From: LMDS01 sp039930465
Lineage (GTDB): Bacteria; Pseudomonadota; Gammaproteobacteria; Burkholderiales; Burkholderiaceae_C
Reading direction: 5' to 3'
NCBI GenBank assembly: GCA_039930465.1
Contig: JBDTTU010000015.1
Span: 1 to 58,485 of the forward strand
Length of the DNA stretch: 58,485 nucleotides
Positions 18,394 to 27,983 of the stretch are shown here, piece by piece. Under the pieces are notes generated by a model, which was not told the DNA's origin, searched no databases, and was given only the letters and a program-made list of their open reading frames with translations. Both the position numbers and the translations under genes were made by a program. Position 1 is the first letter of the stretch; each line of letters begins with the position of its first letter.

Positions 18394-19674
18394 ATGACGA
18401 TCCTCATCTTCCTCGGCTCGCTCCTGGCCGCCATGGCCATCGGCGTGCCCATCGCCTACTCGCTGCTGCTCTCGGGTGTGGCGCTGATGCTGCATCTCGA
18501 CCTGTTCGATGCCCAGATCCTGGCGCAGAACGTGATCAACGGCGCCGACAGCTTCCCTCTGCTCGCCGTGCCGTTTTTCATGCTGGCCGGTGAGATCATG
18601 AACGTGGGCGGTCTCTCCAAGCGCATCGTGAACCTGGCGCTCACCCTCGTCGGCCACGTGCGTGGTGGCCTGGGCTTCGTGGCCATTGTTGCGGCCTGCC
18701 TGCTGGCGGCGCTCTCGGGTTCGGCGGTGGCCGACACCGCCGCGCTCGCTTCGCTGCTGCTGCCGATGATGGTGGCGGCCGGACACAACAAGGGACGCGC
18801 CGGCGGCCTGATCGCTTCGGCCGGCATCATCGCGCCGATCATCCCGCCGTCGATCGGGTTCGTGATCTTCGGCGTGGCGGCCAACGTGTCGATCAGCAAG
18901 CTGTTCCTCGCCGGCATCGTGCCGGGCTTGCTGATGGGCCTGTCGATAGCCGCCACCTGGTGGTGGGTGGCCAAGCGCGAGAACGTGAAGCCGCCGCCCA
19001 AGGCCAGCACCGCCGAGCAGATGGCGGCGCTGCGCCAGTCGACCTGGGCGTTGATCTTGCCTGTGATCGTGCTGGTGGGTCTGAAATTCGGCGTGTTCAC
19101 ACCGACCGAAGCGGCGGTGGTGGCCGCGGTCTACGCGCTGTTCGTCGCCACCGTGATCTACCGCGAACTCAAGTGGCACCAGCTCTACGACGTGTTCGTC
19201 GGCGCCGCCAAGACCACGGCCGTGATCATGTTCCTGGTGGCCGCGGCCATGGTCTCGGCCTGGCTCATCACCGTGGCCGACATTCCGGCCAAGATGATCT
19301 CGCTGTTGGAGCCCTTCATGGGCAACCAGACGCTGTTGTTGATCGCGATCATGGCGCTCGTGATGGCGGTGGGCACGGCGATGGACATGACGCCCACGAT
19401 CCTGATCATGACGCCGGTGCTGATGCCGGTGATCAAGGCTGCCGGCATCGACCCGGTGTATTTCGGCGTGCTCTTCATCATGAACAACGCGATCGGCCTG
19501 ATCACGCCGCCGGTGGGCACCGTGCTCAATGTGGTGGCGGGTGTGGGGCGAATGCGGATGGACGAGGTCACCCGCGGCGTTGTGCCTTTCATGATCGCCG
19601 AGTTCGCCGTCATGTTCCTGATGGTGTTCTGCCCCTGGCTCGTGACCGGGCCCGCCAAGTGGTTTGCAGGTTGA
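18394..19674 (+). CDS. dctM: TRAP transporter large permease (DctM type)
   Basis: This is the transport channel subunit, 426 aa, the standard DctM length, with about 12 hydrophobic helices. Conserved blocks include FFMLAGEIMNVGGLSKRIVNLA, SGSAVADTAALASLLLPMM, IIPPSIGFVIFG and MDMTPTILIMTPVLMP. It uses an ion gradient to bring in the ligand delivered by DctP. The start is the ATG at MTILIFLG, preceded by AAGGAG and 13 bp after dctQ. Confidence 0.96.
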   Translation: MTILIFLGSLLAAMAIGVPIAYSLLLSGVALMLHLDLFDAQILAQNVINGADSFPLLAVPFFMLAGEIMNVGGLSKRIVNLALTLVGHVRGGLGFVAIVAACLLAALSGSAVADTAALASLLLPMMVAAGHNKGRAGGLIASAGIIAPIIPPSIGFVIFGVAANVSISKLFLAGIVPGLLMGLSIAATWWWVAKRENVKPPPKASTAEQMAALRQSTWALILPVIVLVGLKFGVFTPTEAAVVAAVYALFVATVIYRELKWHQLYDVFVGAAKTTAVIMFLVAAAMVSAWLITVADIPAKMISLLEPFMGNQTLLLIAIMALVMAVGTAMDMTPTILIMTPVLMPVIKAAGIDPVYFGVLFIMNNAIGLITPPVGTVLNVVAGVGRMRMDEVTRGVVPFMIAEFAVMFLMVFCPWLVTGPAKWFAG

Positions 19675-19741
19675 GCGATGCGCGCCAGCTGTCACGCCAT
19701 ATTTCATTCGCTGTGCAACAACTGACCCAAGGAGACTTTTC

Positions 19742-20749
19742 ATGAACCGACTCACTCGCCGCGCCCTCGTCGCCGCGCTCGCCGCATTCATTCCCTTCGT
19801 CGCCGCGCAAGCGCAGGACATCAAGGAACGCGCGTTCAAGCTCGCGCTGCAAAACCCCAAAGGCCACCCGCTGGCCACCGGCGCCGAGAAGTTCGCCGAG
19901 CTCGTCGCGGCCAAGAGCGGCGGCAAGTTCAAGGTCAACATCTTCCCCGGCGGCACGCTCGGCGGCGATGCGCCCAACGTGTCGGCCCTGCAAGGTGGCA
20001 CGATCGAGTTCGTGCTGCTGAATTCGGGCATCCTCGCTTCGCAGGTCAAGGCCTTCGAAGCCTACGATCTGCCCTTCATGTTCGCCAATTCCAAAGAAGC
20101 CGATGCCGTGGTCGACGGCCCGTTCGGCCAGAAGTTGCACGCTTCGCTCGCCGACAAAGGCATCATCGGCCTGGCCTATTTCGAGCTGGGGTTTCGCAAC
20201 ATCACCAACAGCAAGCGCCCGATCAACACGGTCGAAGACATCGCCGGCCTGAAGCTGCGCGTGATCCCGAACGCGATCAACGTCGACTGGGTCAAGGCGC
20301 TCGGCGCCAACCCCACGCCGCTCGCCTTTCCAGAGGTGTACGCCGCAATGGAACAGAAGGCGATCGACGGGCAGGAGAACCCGCTCAGCGTGATCCTGGC
20401 CAACAAGTTCTTCGAAGTTCAGAAGTTTCTGGCGATCACCAACCACCAGTACAACCCGCAGTCGCTGATCTTCAGCAAGAAGGTCTGGGACACGCTGAGC
20501 ACGCCCGAGAAGAAGATCCTGCAGGACGCGGCCGTCGAGGCCGGCCAGTTCCAGCGCAAGGTCTCGCGTGAAGCTGCTGCCACCACGCTCGACGCGCTGA
20601 AGAAGGGCGGCATGCAGGTCACCGAACTGTCGGCCACTGAGCAGGCCAAGTTGCGCGAGAAGCTCAAGCCGGTGATCGAGAAGCACGGCGCGGCGCTCGG
20701 CGATACGGTCAAGGACATGACCGCCGAAATCGCCAAGGTGCGCAAGTAA
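19742..20749 (+). CDS. dctP: TRAP transporter substrate-binding protein (DctP type)
   Basis: This is the periplasmic receptor of the TRAP system, 335 aa with a Sec signal peptide (RRALVAALAAFIPFVAAQAQ). Family hallmarks are GHPLATGAEKFAELV, FPGGTLGGD, the carboxylate-binding Arg region GLKLRVIPNAI, and MEQKAIDGQENPL. An organic acid ligand is expected; quinate, shikimate or a related hydroxyaromatic acid is inferred from the downstream enzymes. It starts at an ATG with AAGGAGA six bases upstream. Confidence 0.95.
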   Translation: MNRLTRRALVAALAAFIPFVAAQAQDIKERAFKLALQNPKGHPLATGAEKFAELVAAKSGGKFKVNIFPGGTLGGDAPNVSALQGGTIEFVLLNSGILASQVKAFEAYDLPFMFANSKEADAVVDGPFGQKLHASLADKGIIGLAYFELGFRNITNSKRPINTVEDIAGLKLRVIPNAINVDWVKALGANPTPLAFPEVYAAMEQKAIDGQENPLSVILANKFFEVQKFLAITNHQYNPQSLIFSKKVWDTLSTPEKKILQDAAVEAGQFQRKVSREAAATTLDALKKGGMQVTELSATEQAKLREKLKPVIEKHGAALGDTVKDMTAEIAKVRK

Positions 20750-20811
20750 GGCCTCTGGTACGGGCGTGCCCTGCAAGGGGTACGCTCGCCGTTCACACGA
20801 TTGAAAATGCC

Positions 20812-21717
20812 ATGAACGCTACCGAGTCCGTGACGCGTCGCCCCGCGCATGAGGGCAAGGCACTCGTCGGCCTGATCGGCTCGGGCATCCAGCGCTCGCT
20901 GACACCCGCGATGCACGCAGAAGAAGCTCGCCACCACGGCTTGCGTCTGCACTACCAACTGATCGACCTCGATGCCACCGGCGCCAGCGTCGAGGCGCTG
21001 CCCACGCTGATCTCGGCCGCCCGCACGATGGGGTTCGCCGGCCTGAACATCACCTACCCGTGCAAGCAGGCGGTGATCCCGCTGCTCGACGAACTGTCGG
21101 AAGAAGCGCGGGCGATGGGGGCGGTCAACACCGTCGTGAATCGGGGCGGAAAGCTGATCGGGCACAACACCGACGGTTCGGGCTGGAACTGGGGCTTTTC
21201 GCGCACGTTGCCGAATGCCGACCTCAGCCGCGTGGTGCTGCTCGGTGCCGGCGGCGCCGGCTCGGCCATTGCCCATGCGGTGTTGCGGCTCGGTGCAAAG
21301 CAGCTCACCGTGGTCGACAGCGACGGCCCCCGCGCCACCGCCCTGGCTGCGAACCTGGGCCCGTACTACGGTGCCGGCCGGGTGAGCTCGGGCACCGACA
21401 TCGCGGCGGCACTGGGCAGCGCCACCGGCCTGATCCACGCCACCCCGACTGGCATGGACAAACTGCCCGGCCTGCCCCTGCCAGAAGTGCTGCTGCGCGC
21501 CGAGCTGTGGGTGGCCGAGATCGTCTACTTTCCGCTCGACACGGCCTTGCTCAAGGCGGCGCGGGCGCGCGGCTGCGCCACCGTGAACGGTGGCACCATG
21601 GCGGTGGGCCAGGCGATCGGCGCGTTCGAGCTGTTCACTGGCCTGAAGGCCGACCCGGTGCGCGTGGAAGCGCACTTCAAGCGCATGCTCGCCGAGCGCG
21701 ACACGGCCACGGCCTGA
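20812..21717 (+). CDS. Shikimate/quinate 5-dehydrogenase, catabolic type
   Basis: This enzyme oxidises shikimate or quinate to 3-dehydroshikimate or 3-dehydroquinate. The 301-aa protein has the AroE fold: substrate-binding LIGSGIQRSLTPAMHAEE, LNITYPCKQ (catalytic Lys) and HNTDGSGW, then a nucleotide loop VVLLGAGGAGSAIAHAV. The GIQRSLTPAMH form, in place of the biosynthetic SxSxSPxxHN form, resembles NAD-dependent quinate/shikimate dehydrogenases such as QsuD. Context (TRAP transporter, dehydroshikimate dehydratase, dehydroquinase) supports a catabolic role over a housekeeping aroE. Confidence 0.88.
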   Translation: MNATESVTRRPAHEGKALVGLIGSGIQRSLTPAMHAEEARHHGLRLHYQLIDLDATGASVEALPTLISAARTMGFAGLNITYPCKQAVIPLLDELSEEARAMGAVNTVVNRGGKLIGHNTDGSGWNWGFSRTLPNADLSRVVLLGAGGAGSAIAHAVLRLGAKQLTVVDSDGPRATALAANLGPYYGAGRVSSGTDIAAALGSATGLIHATPTGMDKLPGLPLPEVLLRAELWVAEIVYFPLDTALLKAARARGCATVNGGTMAVGQAIGAFELFTGLKADPVRVEAHFKRMLAERDTATA

Positions 21718-21754
21718 CGCGTCAACGGTTCAACTTTCAGCAAGGAGCGCCCCG

Positions 21755-22633
21755 ATGCAGACCACTGCCGACCGCGAATCGCTTGCCGACGCCACCAACC
21801 CGCTCGGCCTTGACGGCATCGAGTTCATCGAGTTCGTCACCGCCAAGCCGCAGGCGCTGGGCCAGGTGCTCGAGATGATGGGTTTCCGACCCGTCGCCCG
21901 CCACCGCTCGCGCGAGGTGCTGCTGTACCGGCAGGGCGCGATGAACATCATCATCAACGCGCATGCCGGTGGCCTGCCGCGCGCCGTGCAACCGAACGAC
22001 ACGCCAGTGATCTCGGCGATCGCGCTGCGCGTGCGCGACGCGGCCACCGCCTACCGCCATGCGCTCGACCGCGGCGCCTGGGCCGTGCCCACGAACGTGG
22101 AAGTGATGGAGCTCAACATTCCGGCGGTGCACGGCGTGGGTTCGAGCCGCCTCTACTTCGTCGACCGCTACAAAGATTTTTCGATTTACGACGTCGACTT
22201 CACGCTGATCCCGACCGTCGACCCGAAGCCACCGGCGTTGACCGGCCTGCACTGGTTCGGCGTGGTGCAGTACATCGGCAACGACCGCATGGAAGACTGG
22301 ACCGAGTATTACGCCGAACTGTTCGGCTTCAAGACCCTGCCCGACGACCAGCGTTACGGCATTCTTCCCAAGGGCCGCGTGCTGCAAAGCCCGTGTGGCA
22401 GTTTCTACCTGCAGCTGATCGAGCCCGAGCCGGGCATTCTCGACACCGAAGGTGAAGAGTCGCTGCAGCGGGTGGGCTTCGGCACACCCGACGTGCTGGC
22501 CTCGGTCGCGGCGCTGCGCCAGCGCGGGGTCGGCTTCGTCGAATCTCAGGGCGTGCATTCCGAAACGCGCGGCGCGCTGACGCAGAGTTACCTCGGCGGC
22601 GCGATGTTCGAACTGGTGCACCACCAGGCTTGA
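21755..22633 (+). CDS. Stand-alone HPPD-like VOC-fold protein, part of split QuiC
   Basis: This 292-aa protein resembles 4-hydroxyphenylpyruvate dioxygenase with two vicinal-oxygen-chelate domains: LDGIEFIEFVTAKP opens the first and LTGLHWFGVVQYIGNDRMEDWT the second, ending YLGGAMFELVHH. In pseudomonads a domain like this is the C-terminal half of QuiC, fused to 3-dehydroshikimate dehydratase. Here it is a separate gene 13 bp upstream of the dehydratase. His (TGLHW), a possible middle ligand and the Glu of MFELV could bind metal. It may assist the dehydratase or act on a pathway intermediate; true HPPD activity is doubtful. Confidence 0.8.
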   Translation: MQTTADRESLADATNPLGLDGIEFIEFVTAKPQALGQVLEMMGFRPVARHRSREVLLYRQGAMNIIINAHAGGLPRAVQPNDTPVISAIALRVRDAATAYRHALDRGAWAVPTNVEVMELNIPAVHGVGSSRLYFVDRYKDFSIYDVDFTLIPTVDPKPPALTGLHWFGVVQYIGNDRMEDWTEYYAELFGFKTLPDDQRYGILPKGRVLQSPCGSFYLQLIEPEPGILDTEGEESLQRVGFGTPDVLASVAALRQRGVGFVESQGVHSETRGALTQSYLGGAMFELVHHQA

Positions 22634-22646
22634 TGCAGGGGCCGAC

Positions 22647-23546
22647 ATGAAACACGATCAAGTCGACATCCGCGATTTCGGCATGGACACGATTTCGCTC
22701 GCCGGCACCTTGCCGGCGAAGCTGCAGGCCATCCGCGACGCCGGTTTCACGCAGGTGATGCTGATGGCGCGCGACCTGATGGGCCACGCCGACGGGCTGG
22801 AAGACGCGGTGCGTGTCGTCAAGGCGAGCGGCCTGCGTGTCACCGGCTTCCAGGTGCTGCGCGACTTCGAAGGTTTGTCGGGCCACCTGCACGACTACAA
22901 GATTGACATCGCCAAGGCCATGCTCGAGATGTGCCATGCGGTTGGTGCCAAGGTGCTGCTGATCTGCTCTTCCACATCCACGCACGCCAGCAGCGACCCC
23001 GAGGTGCTGGCGCGCGACCTGCGCAAGCTGGCGATGCTGGCCGTGCCGCTCGGCATTCGCATCGCCTATGAAGGTTTGTCGTGGGGCCGCGCCATCAGCG
23101 AGTTCACGAGCGCATGGGACGTGGTCTGCCGCGCCGACGCGCCCAACCTCGGCATCGGCATCGATTCTTTCCACGCCTTCGCGACCAAGACCTCGCTCGA
23201 AGACCTGGACATGCTCGACCCGCAGAAGATCTTTCTGGTGCAACTCGCCGACTTCATGTGGAACGAGATTCCGTCGGTGGAGGAGCGCATCAACACCGCG
23301 CGCCACTTCCGCGTGTTTCCCGGCGAAGGTGTGCACAGCGAGCAGCTGGCCGAACTCGTGATGCGCCTGGACCGGCTGGGTTACCGCGGCGACTACAGCT
23401 TCGAGGTCTTCAACGACGACTACCAGGGCATCCCTTTGCCGATCGTGGCCGAGCGCGCGCGCCGCTCGGCCGTGTGGCTGAGCGAAGACGTGCTGCACCG
23501 CTCGCTGCCGCTGCCGGGCCGCATGCGGCTGCGGCGCCAGCCCTGA
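22647..23546 (+). CDS. quiC: 3-Dehydroshikimate dehydratase (TIM-barrel, QuiC/AsbF type)
   Basis: The predicted reaction is 3-dehydroshikimate to protocatechuate. The 299-aa protein is a sugar-phosphate isomerase/AP endonuclease-like TIM barrel. Likely metal ligands are Glu in IRIAYEGLSWG, Asp in LGIGIDSFH, Gln in IFLVQLADF and Glu in YSFEVFNDDY, the Glu-Asp-Gln-Glu set known in this family; H in GIDSFH is also conserved. It starts at an ATG 13 bp after the HPPD-like gene and precedes the dehydroquinase gene by 53 bp. Confidence 0.85.
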   Translation: MKHDQVDIRDFGMDTISLAGTLPAKLQAIRDAGFTQVMLMARDLMGHADGLEDAVRVVKASGLRVTGFQVLRDFEGLSGHLHDYKIDIAKAMLEMCHAVGAKVLLICSSTSTHASSDPEVLARDLRKLAMLAVPLGIRIAYEGLSWGRAISEFTSAWDVVCRADAPNLGIGIDSFHAFATKTSLEDLDMLDPQKIFLVQLADFMWNEIPSVEERINTARHFRVFPGEGVHSEQLAELVMRLDRLGYRGDYSFEVFNDDYQGIPLPIVAERARRSAVWLSEDVLHRSLPLPGRMRLRRQP

Positions 23547-23599
23547 CAACAGCCCCGACAATGTTGCAATCACCTCACCGCTTGCAACGAGACACCGAC

Positions 23600-24037
23600 A
23601 TGCCCCATATCCTGCTGCTGAACGGCCCCAACCTCAACCTGCTTGGCACGCGTGAGCCGCAACTCTACGGTCACGACACACTGGCCGATGTGGAGGCCCG
23701 CGCCGCCACGCTCTGCGCAGCGCGCGGCGTCAGCATCGAGTGCTTCCAAAGCAACCACGAAGGCGCGCTGATCGACCGCATCCACGCGGCTCGGCTCGAC
23801 GGCACGCGCCACATCGTCATCAACCCGGGCGGCCTCACGCACACCAGCGTGGCGCTGCGCGACGCGCTGGCCGGCGTGGCGATTCCTTTCTTCGAGGTGC
23901 ACGTCTCGAACGTGCACAAGCGCGAGGCGTTCCGCCACCACTCGTTCCTGTCGGAGATCGCCGCTGGCGTTCTCGTCGGCTTCGGCGTGAAGGGTTATGC
24001 GATGGCGCTGACCGAGGCGATCGACCGACTCGCCTGA
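23600..24037 (+). CDS. aroQ: Type II 3-dehydroquinate dehydratase
   Basis: This enzyme interconverts 3-dehydroquinate and 3-dehydroshikimate. The 145-aa protein carries every hallmark: NGPNLNLLGTREPQLYG with the lid Arg and Tyr, FQSNHEGALIDRIH, NPGGLTHTSVALRDAL, and PFFEVHVSNVHKREAFRHHS. In this position (after quiC) it serves quinate catabolism, the quiB role, though it could also serve biosynthesis. The ATG is chosen because the motif begins three residues later. The downstream IclR gene is convergent. Confidence 0.95.
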   Translation: MPHILLLNGPNLNLLGTREPQLYGHDTLADVEARAATLCAARGVSIECFQSNHEGALIDRIHAARLDGTRHIVINPGGLTHTSVALRDALAGVAIPFFEVHVSNVHKREAFRHHSFLSEIAAGVLVGFGVKGYAMALTEAIDRLA

Positions 24038-24056
24038 TCGCGCGGCCCCGGTTTCG

Positions 24057-24830
24057 TCAGCCCAGCCGCACCGCGCCGAGCTGGCCCGCGCCGTCGAGCA
24101 GCACCGGCAGGAAGCGCTGCCGCATTTCGTCCATGGTCGCCCGCGACGCGTGCGTGCTGACGTTCATCGCGGCAACCACTGTGCCGCGCGCATCACGCAC
24201 CGGCACCGCGATCGAGCGCAGGCCGACCTCGAGTTCCTGGTCGAGCAGCGCGTGGTCGGCTTCGCGCACGCTCCGGAGCAGCTTGCGCAGCTTGCTCACG
24301 CTGGTCGTCGTGCGGTCGGTGCGCGCGACCAGGCGCACACGCGCAAGGTAGGCCTCGAGGTCCGGTGCGGGCAGGTGGGCGAGCAGCACATGGCCCATCG
24401 ACGTGCAGTAGGCGGGCAGCCGCGTTCCGACCAGCAGGTTGATCGAGATGATGCGGGTCTCGGCCGAGCGGCAGATGTAGACGATCTCGTCGCCGTCGAG
24501 CACCGCGAGCGAGCACGACTCGGCGAGCGCCTGGCTGACGCCGTCGAGGCAGGGCTGGGCCCGTGTGGCCAACGGGGTCGACGCGAGGTACGAATGGCCG
24601 AGCGTCAGCACGAGCGGGCGCAGGAAGTAGCGCCGCTCGTCTTCGCCCACGTAGCCGAGCTGCTGCAGCGTGTACAGGCAGCGGCGCGCCGCTGCGCGCG
24701 ACAGCCCGGTGCTCTGGCTGACCTGCGAGATGGTCAGGTGGTGGCGATGTTCGGAGAACGCGCGCACGACCTGCAGCCCGCGCGCCAGCGAGGTCATGAA
24801 GTTCGGGTCTCCGGTCGGGGCGTCGGTCAT
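24057..24830 (-). CDS. pcaR: IclR-family regulator of the pca genes (PcaR-like)
   Basis: This IclR regulator of 257 aa has an N-terminal winged HTH (SLARGLQVVRAFSEHRHHLTISQVSQSTGLSRAAARRCL, residues 14-52) and a GAF-like ligand domain (SCSLAVLDGDEIVYICRS, SMGHVLLAHLP). It resembles PcaR/PcaU/PobR, which sense beta-ketoadipate, protocatechuate or 4-hydroxybenzoate. It is divergent from pcaI, and the inverted PcaR-type site starts two bases before its own start codon, so autoregulation is likely. No ribosome site is visible before the ATG; a leaderless or very short-leader transcript is possible. Confidence 0.92.
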   Translation of the reverse strand: MTDAPTGDPNFMTSLARGLQVVRAFSEHRHHLTISQVSQSTGLSRAAARRCLYTLQQLGYVGEDERRYFLRPLVLTLGHSYLASTPLATRAQPCLDGVSQALAESCSLAVLDGDEIVYICRSAETRIISINLLVGTRLPAYCTSMGHVLLAHLPAPDLEAYLARVRLVARTDRTTTSVSKLRKLLRSVREADHALLDQELEVGLRSIAVPVRDARGTVVAAMNVSTHASRATMDEMRQRFLPVLLDGAGQLGAVRLG

Positions 24831-24832
24831 GT

Positions 24833-24866
24833 GTTCGATGATCGCACAGTTATGCGATTATCGAAC
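24833..24866. promoter_or_regulatory. Inverted pair of PcaR-type operator sites
   Basis: Two 14-bp arms with one mismatch (GTTCGATGATCGCA at 24833-24846 and the complement of GTTCGATAATCGCA at 24853-24866) surround a 6-bp spacer. The right arm matches the PcaR site GTTCGATAATCGCAC recalled from Pseudomonas putida at 14 of 15 positions, and the left arm also matches at 14 of 15. The place between pcaR and pcaI fits dual control of both genes. Confidence 0.85.
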
Positions 24867-24896
24867 TTGACCGTGGTGGTCGCGCGGGCCTATCGT
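24867..24896 (+). promoter_or_regulatory. Candidate sigma-70 promoter for pcaIJF
   Basis: TTGACC (24867-24872) and TATCGT (24891-24896) are separated by 18 bp, immediately downstream of the operator pair and 32 bp before the pcaI start. With this placement the regulator would bind just upstream of the -35 box, an activator position. Confidence 0.5.
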
Positions 24897-24928
24897 TCGC
24901 CTCTGCTCAGACACACGAGGAACCTACC

Positions 24929-25612
24929 GTGATCGACAAGATCGTCCCCGATGTTCAGGCCGCACTGGCCGGTGTTGCCGATGGCGCAACCATCATGATC
25001 GGCGGCTTCGGCGGCGCCGGCCAACCCGCCGAACTCATCGACGGCCTGATCGCGCAGGGCGCGAAAGACCTCGTGATCGTCAACAACAATGCCGGCAATG
25101 GCGACTACGGCCTGGCCGCGCTGCTGAAGACCGGGCGGGTGCGCAAGATCATCTGCTCGTTCCCGCGCCAAGCCGACTCGCACGTCTTCGACGGCCTGTA
25201 CCGCGCCGGCAAGCTCGAACTCGAACTGGTGCCGCAGGGCAACCTGGCCGAGCGCATCCGTGCCGCCGGCGCCGGCATCGGCGCCTTCTTCTCTCCCACC
25301 GGCTACGGCACCCCGTTGGCCGAGGGCAAGGAACAGCGCGAGATCAACGGCAAGATGTACGTGCTCGAGATGCCGATCCACGCCGACGTGGCGCTGATCA
25401 AGGCCGAGCGCGGCGACCGCTGGGGCAACCTCACCTACCGCATGACGGCGCGCAACTTCGGCCCGATCATGGCCGCTGCCGCGAAGCTCAGCATCGCCTC
25501 GGTGCAAGAGATCGTGCCGCTCGGCGCGCTCGACCCCGAAGCCGTCGTGACGCAGGGGCTGTACGTGCAGCGCGTCGTCTGCCTGCCCGACCCAACGCGC
25601 AAGAGCGCCTGA
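24929..25612 (+). CDS. pcaI: 3-Oxoadipate CoA-transferase subunit A
   Basis: PcaI and PcaJ transfer CoA from succinyl-CoA to beta-ketoadipate. This 227-aa alpha subunit has the CoA-binding loop GATIMIGGFGGAGQP, then SFPRQADSHVFDGLY and GAFFSPTGYGTPLAEGKE. It starts at a GTG with ACGAGG upstream. pcaJ follows 11 bp later and pcaF after that, forming one operon. It is likely controlled by the divergent IclR regulator. Confidence 0.96.
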   Translation: MIDKIVPDVQAALAGVADGATIMIGGFGGAGQPAELIDGLIAQGAKDLVIVNNNAGNGDYGLAALLKTGRVRKIICSFPRQADSHVFDGLYRAGKLELELVPQGNLAERIRAAGAGIGAFFSPTGYGTPLAEGKEQREINGKMYVLEMPIHADVALIKAERGDRWGNLTYRMTARNFGPIMAAAAKLSIASVQEIVPLGALDPEAVVTQGLYVQRVVCLPDPTRKSA

Positions 25613-25623
25613 ACGAGCCCGCC

Positions 25624-26268
25624 ATGGAGATCAAAAAACGCAACCGCAACGAGATGGCCGCCCGCGTGGCGCGCGACATCCCCGACGGCGCCGTCGTCAA
25701 CCTGGGCATCGGCCTGCCCACCCTGGTGGCCAACCACCTGCCGAACGACCGCGAGGTGCTGCTGCACAGCGAGAACGGCGTGCTCGGCATGGGCCCGGCG
25801 CCGGCGGCCGGCGAAGAAGACTGGGACCTCATCAACGCCGGCAAGCAGGCGGTCACGCTGCTGGAGGGAGGCTCGTATTTCCACCACGCCGACAGCTTCG
25901 CGATGATGCGTGGCGGCCACCTCGACTTCTGCGTGCTCGGCGCGTTCCAGGTCGCCGTCAACGGCGACCTCGCCAACTGGCACACGGGTGCGCCCGACGC
26001 GATCCCCGCGGTCGGCGGCGCGATGGACCTGGCGATCGGCGCAAAGAAGACCTTCGTGATGATGGAGCACCTGACCAAGAGCGGCGAGAGCAAGATCGTG
26101 CCGGCCTGCACCTACCCGCTGACCGGCGTGGGCTGTGTGAGCCGCATCTACACCGACCTGGCCACCATCGACATCACGCCGCAGGGCCTGAAGGTGATCG
26201 ACATGGTCGATGGCCTGACGCTGGCCGAACTGCAACGCCTGTCCGGCGTGCCGATGCAGGCCGCCTGA
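25624..26268 (+). CDS. pcaJ: 3-Oxoadipate CoA-transferase subunit B
   Basis: This is the beta subunit of the CoA-transferase, 214 aa. The catalytic Glu is in LLHSENGVLGMGP; VNLGIGLPTLVANHL and the DSFAMMRGGHLDFCVLGAFQ block are conserved. It runs directly after pcaI and before pcaF, and the product works in the cytoplasm as a heteromer with PcaI. Confidence 0.96.
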   Translation: MEIKKRNRNEMAARVARDIPDGAVVNLGIGLPTLVANHLPNDREVLLHSENGVLGMGPAPAAGEEDWDLINAGKQAVTLLEGGSYFHHADSFAMMRGGHLDFCVLGAFQVAVNGDLANWHTGAPDAIPAVGGAMDLAIGAKKTFVMMEHLTKSGESKIVPACTYPLTGVGCVSRIYTDLATIDITPQGLKVIDMVDGLTLAELQRLSGVPMQAA

Positions 26269-26305
26269 ATTCACGCCATCCACGCCATCCACGAAAGACC
26301 GCCCC

Positions 26306-27508
<1,203 letters not shown>

Positions 27509-27523
27509 GACGCTCTGACGCTC

Positions 27524-27537
27524 GCGCCCGCGGGCGC
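27524..27537. terminator. Perfect GC palindrome after pcaF
   Basis: GCGCCCGCGGGCGC lies 15 bp past the pcaF stop. It may act in termination, but it has no loop or T-tract, so this is weak. Confidence 0.25.
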
Positions 27538-27640
27538 AAACAACTGTAAAGCCGGGTGATCCGCGTCATCGCGGGTGTGGGTTGGACAGTTGTCATGGTT
27601 GAGGCGGCCCATCTCGGCCGTGCACCCGTGGAGGCTCAGC

Positions 27641-27973
27641 ATGCCCAAGCTCAAACTCGCGTTTGTCGCGCTTTCTGCGCTCGCCCTGTCTGCCTGCGTC
27701 GTGGCCCCGTACCCGCGCTACGCTGCCGCCGAGCCAGCCTACGAAGGCCCAGCGGTCGACGTGGCGCCCCCGGCGCCCTATGTCGAAGTTGTTCCCGTCA
27801 TCCCGTTCCCAGGCGCGATCTGGATCGGTGGTTACTGGGGCTGGAACGGCGGCCGCCACCAGTGGGTTCCGGGGCGCTGGGACCACCCGCGGGCGGGCTA
27901 TTCGTGGCAGCCGCACATCTGGTTGAACATCGGCGGCCACTGGCGCCAGCGCGGCGGCTATTGGCGGCGCTGA
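27641..27973 (+). CDS. YXWGXW-repeat lipoprotein
   Basis: This is a small exported protein (110 aa) with a lipoprotein signal (LSALALSAC) followed by a Pro/Ala-rich linker and a Trp/Gly/Tyr-rich end (IWIGGYWGWNGGRHQWVPG, then SWQPHIWLNIGGHW). Such YXWGXW proteins are common in betaproteobacteria and of unknown function, probably in the outer membrane or periplasm. The start at MPKLKLAF has GAGG nine bases upstream. It is convergent with the next small gene. Confidence 0.85.
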   Translation: MPKLKLAFVALSALALSACVVAPYPRYAAAEPAYEGPAVDVAPPAPYVEVVPVIPFPGAIWIGGYWGWNGGRHQWVPGRWDHPRAGYSWQPHIWLNIGGHWRQRGGYWRR

Positions 27974-27983
27974 GCGACGCCGC

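Noticed and set aside
20812..21717. Housekeeping aroE
   Set aside because: The substrate motif GIQRSLTPAMH and the catabolic neighbours fit quinate/shikimate use better; a biosynthetic role cannot be fully excluded.
27524..27537. Strong intrinsic terminator after pcaF
   Set aside because: The palindrome has no loop and no T-tract, so I keep it only as a weak candidate.
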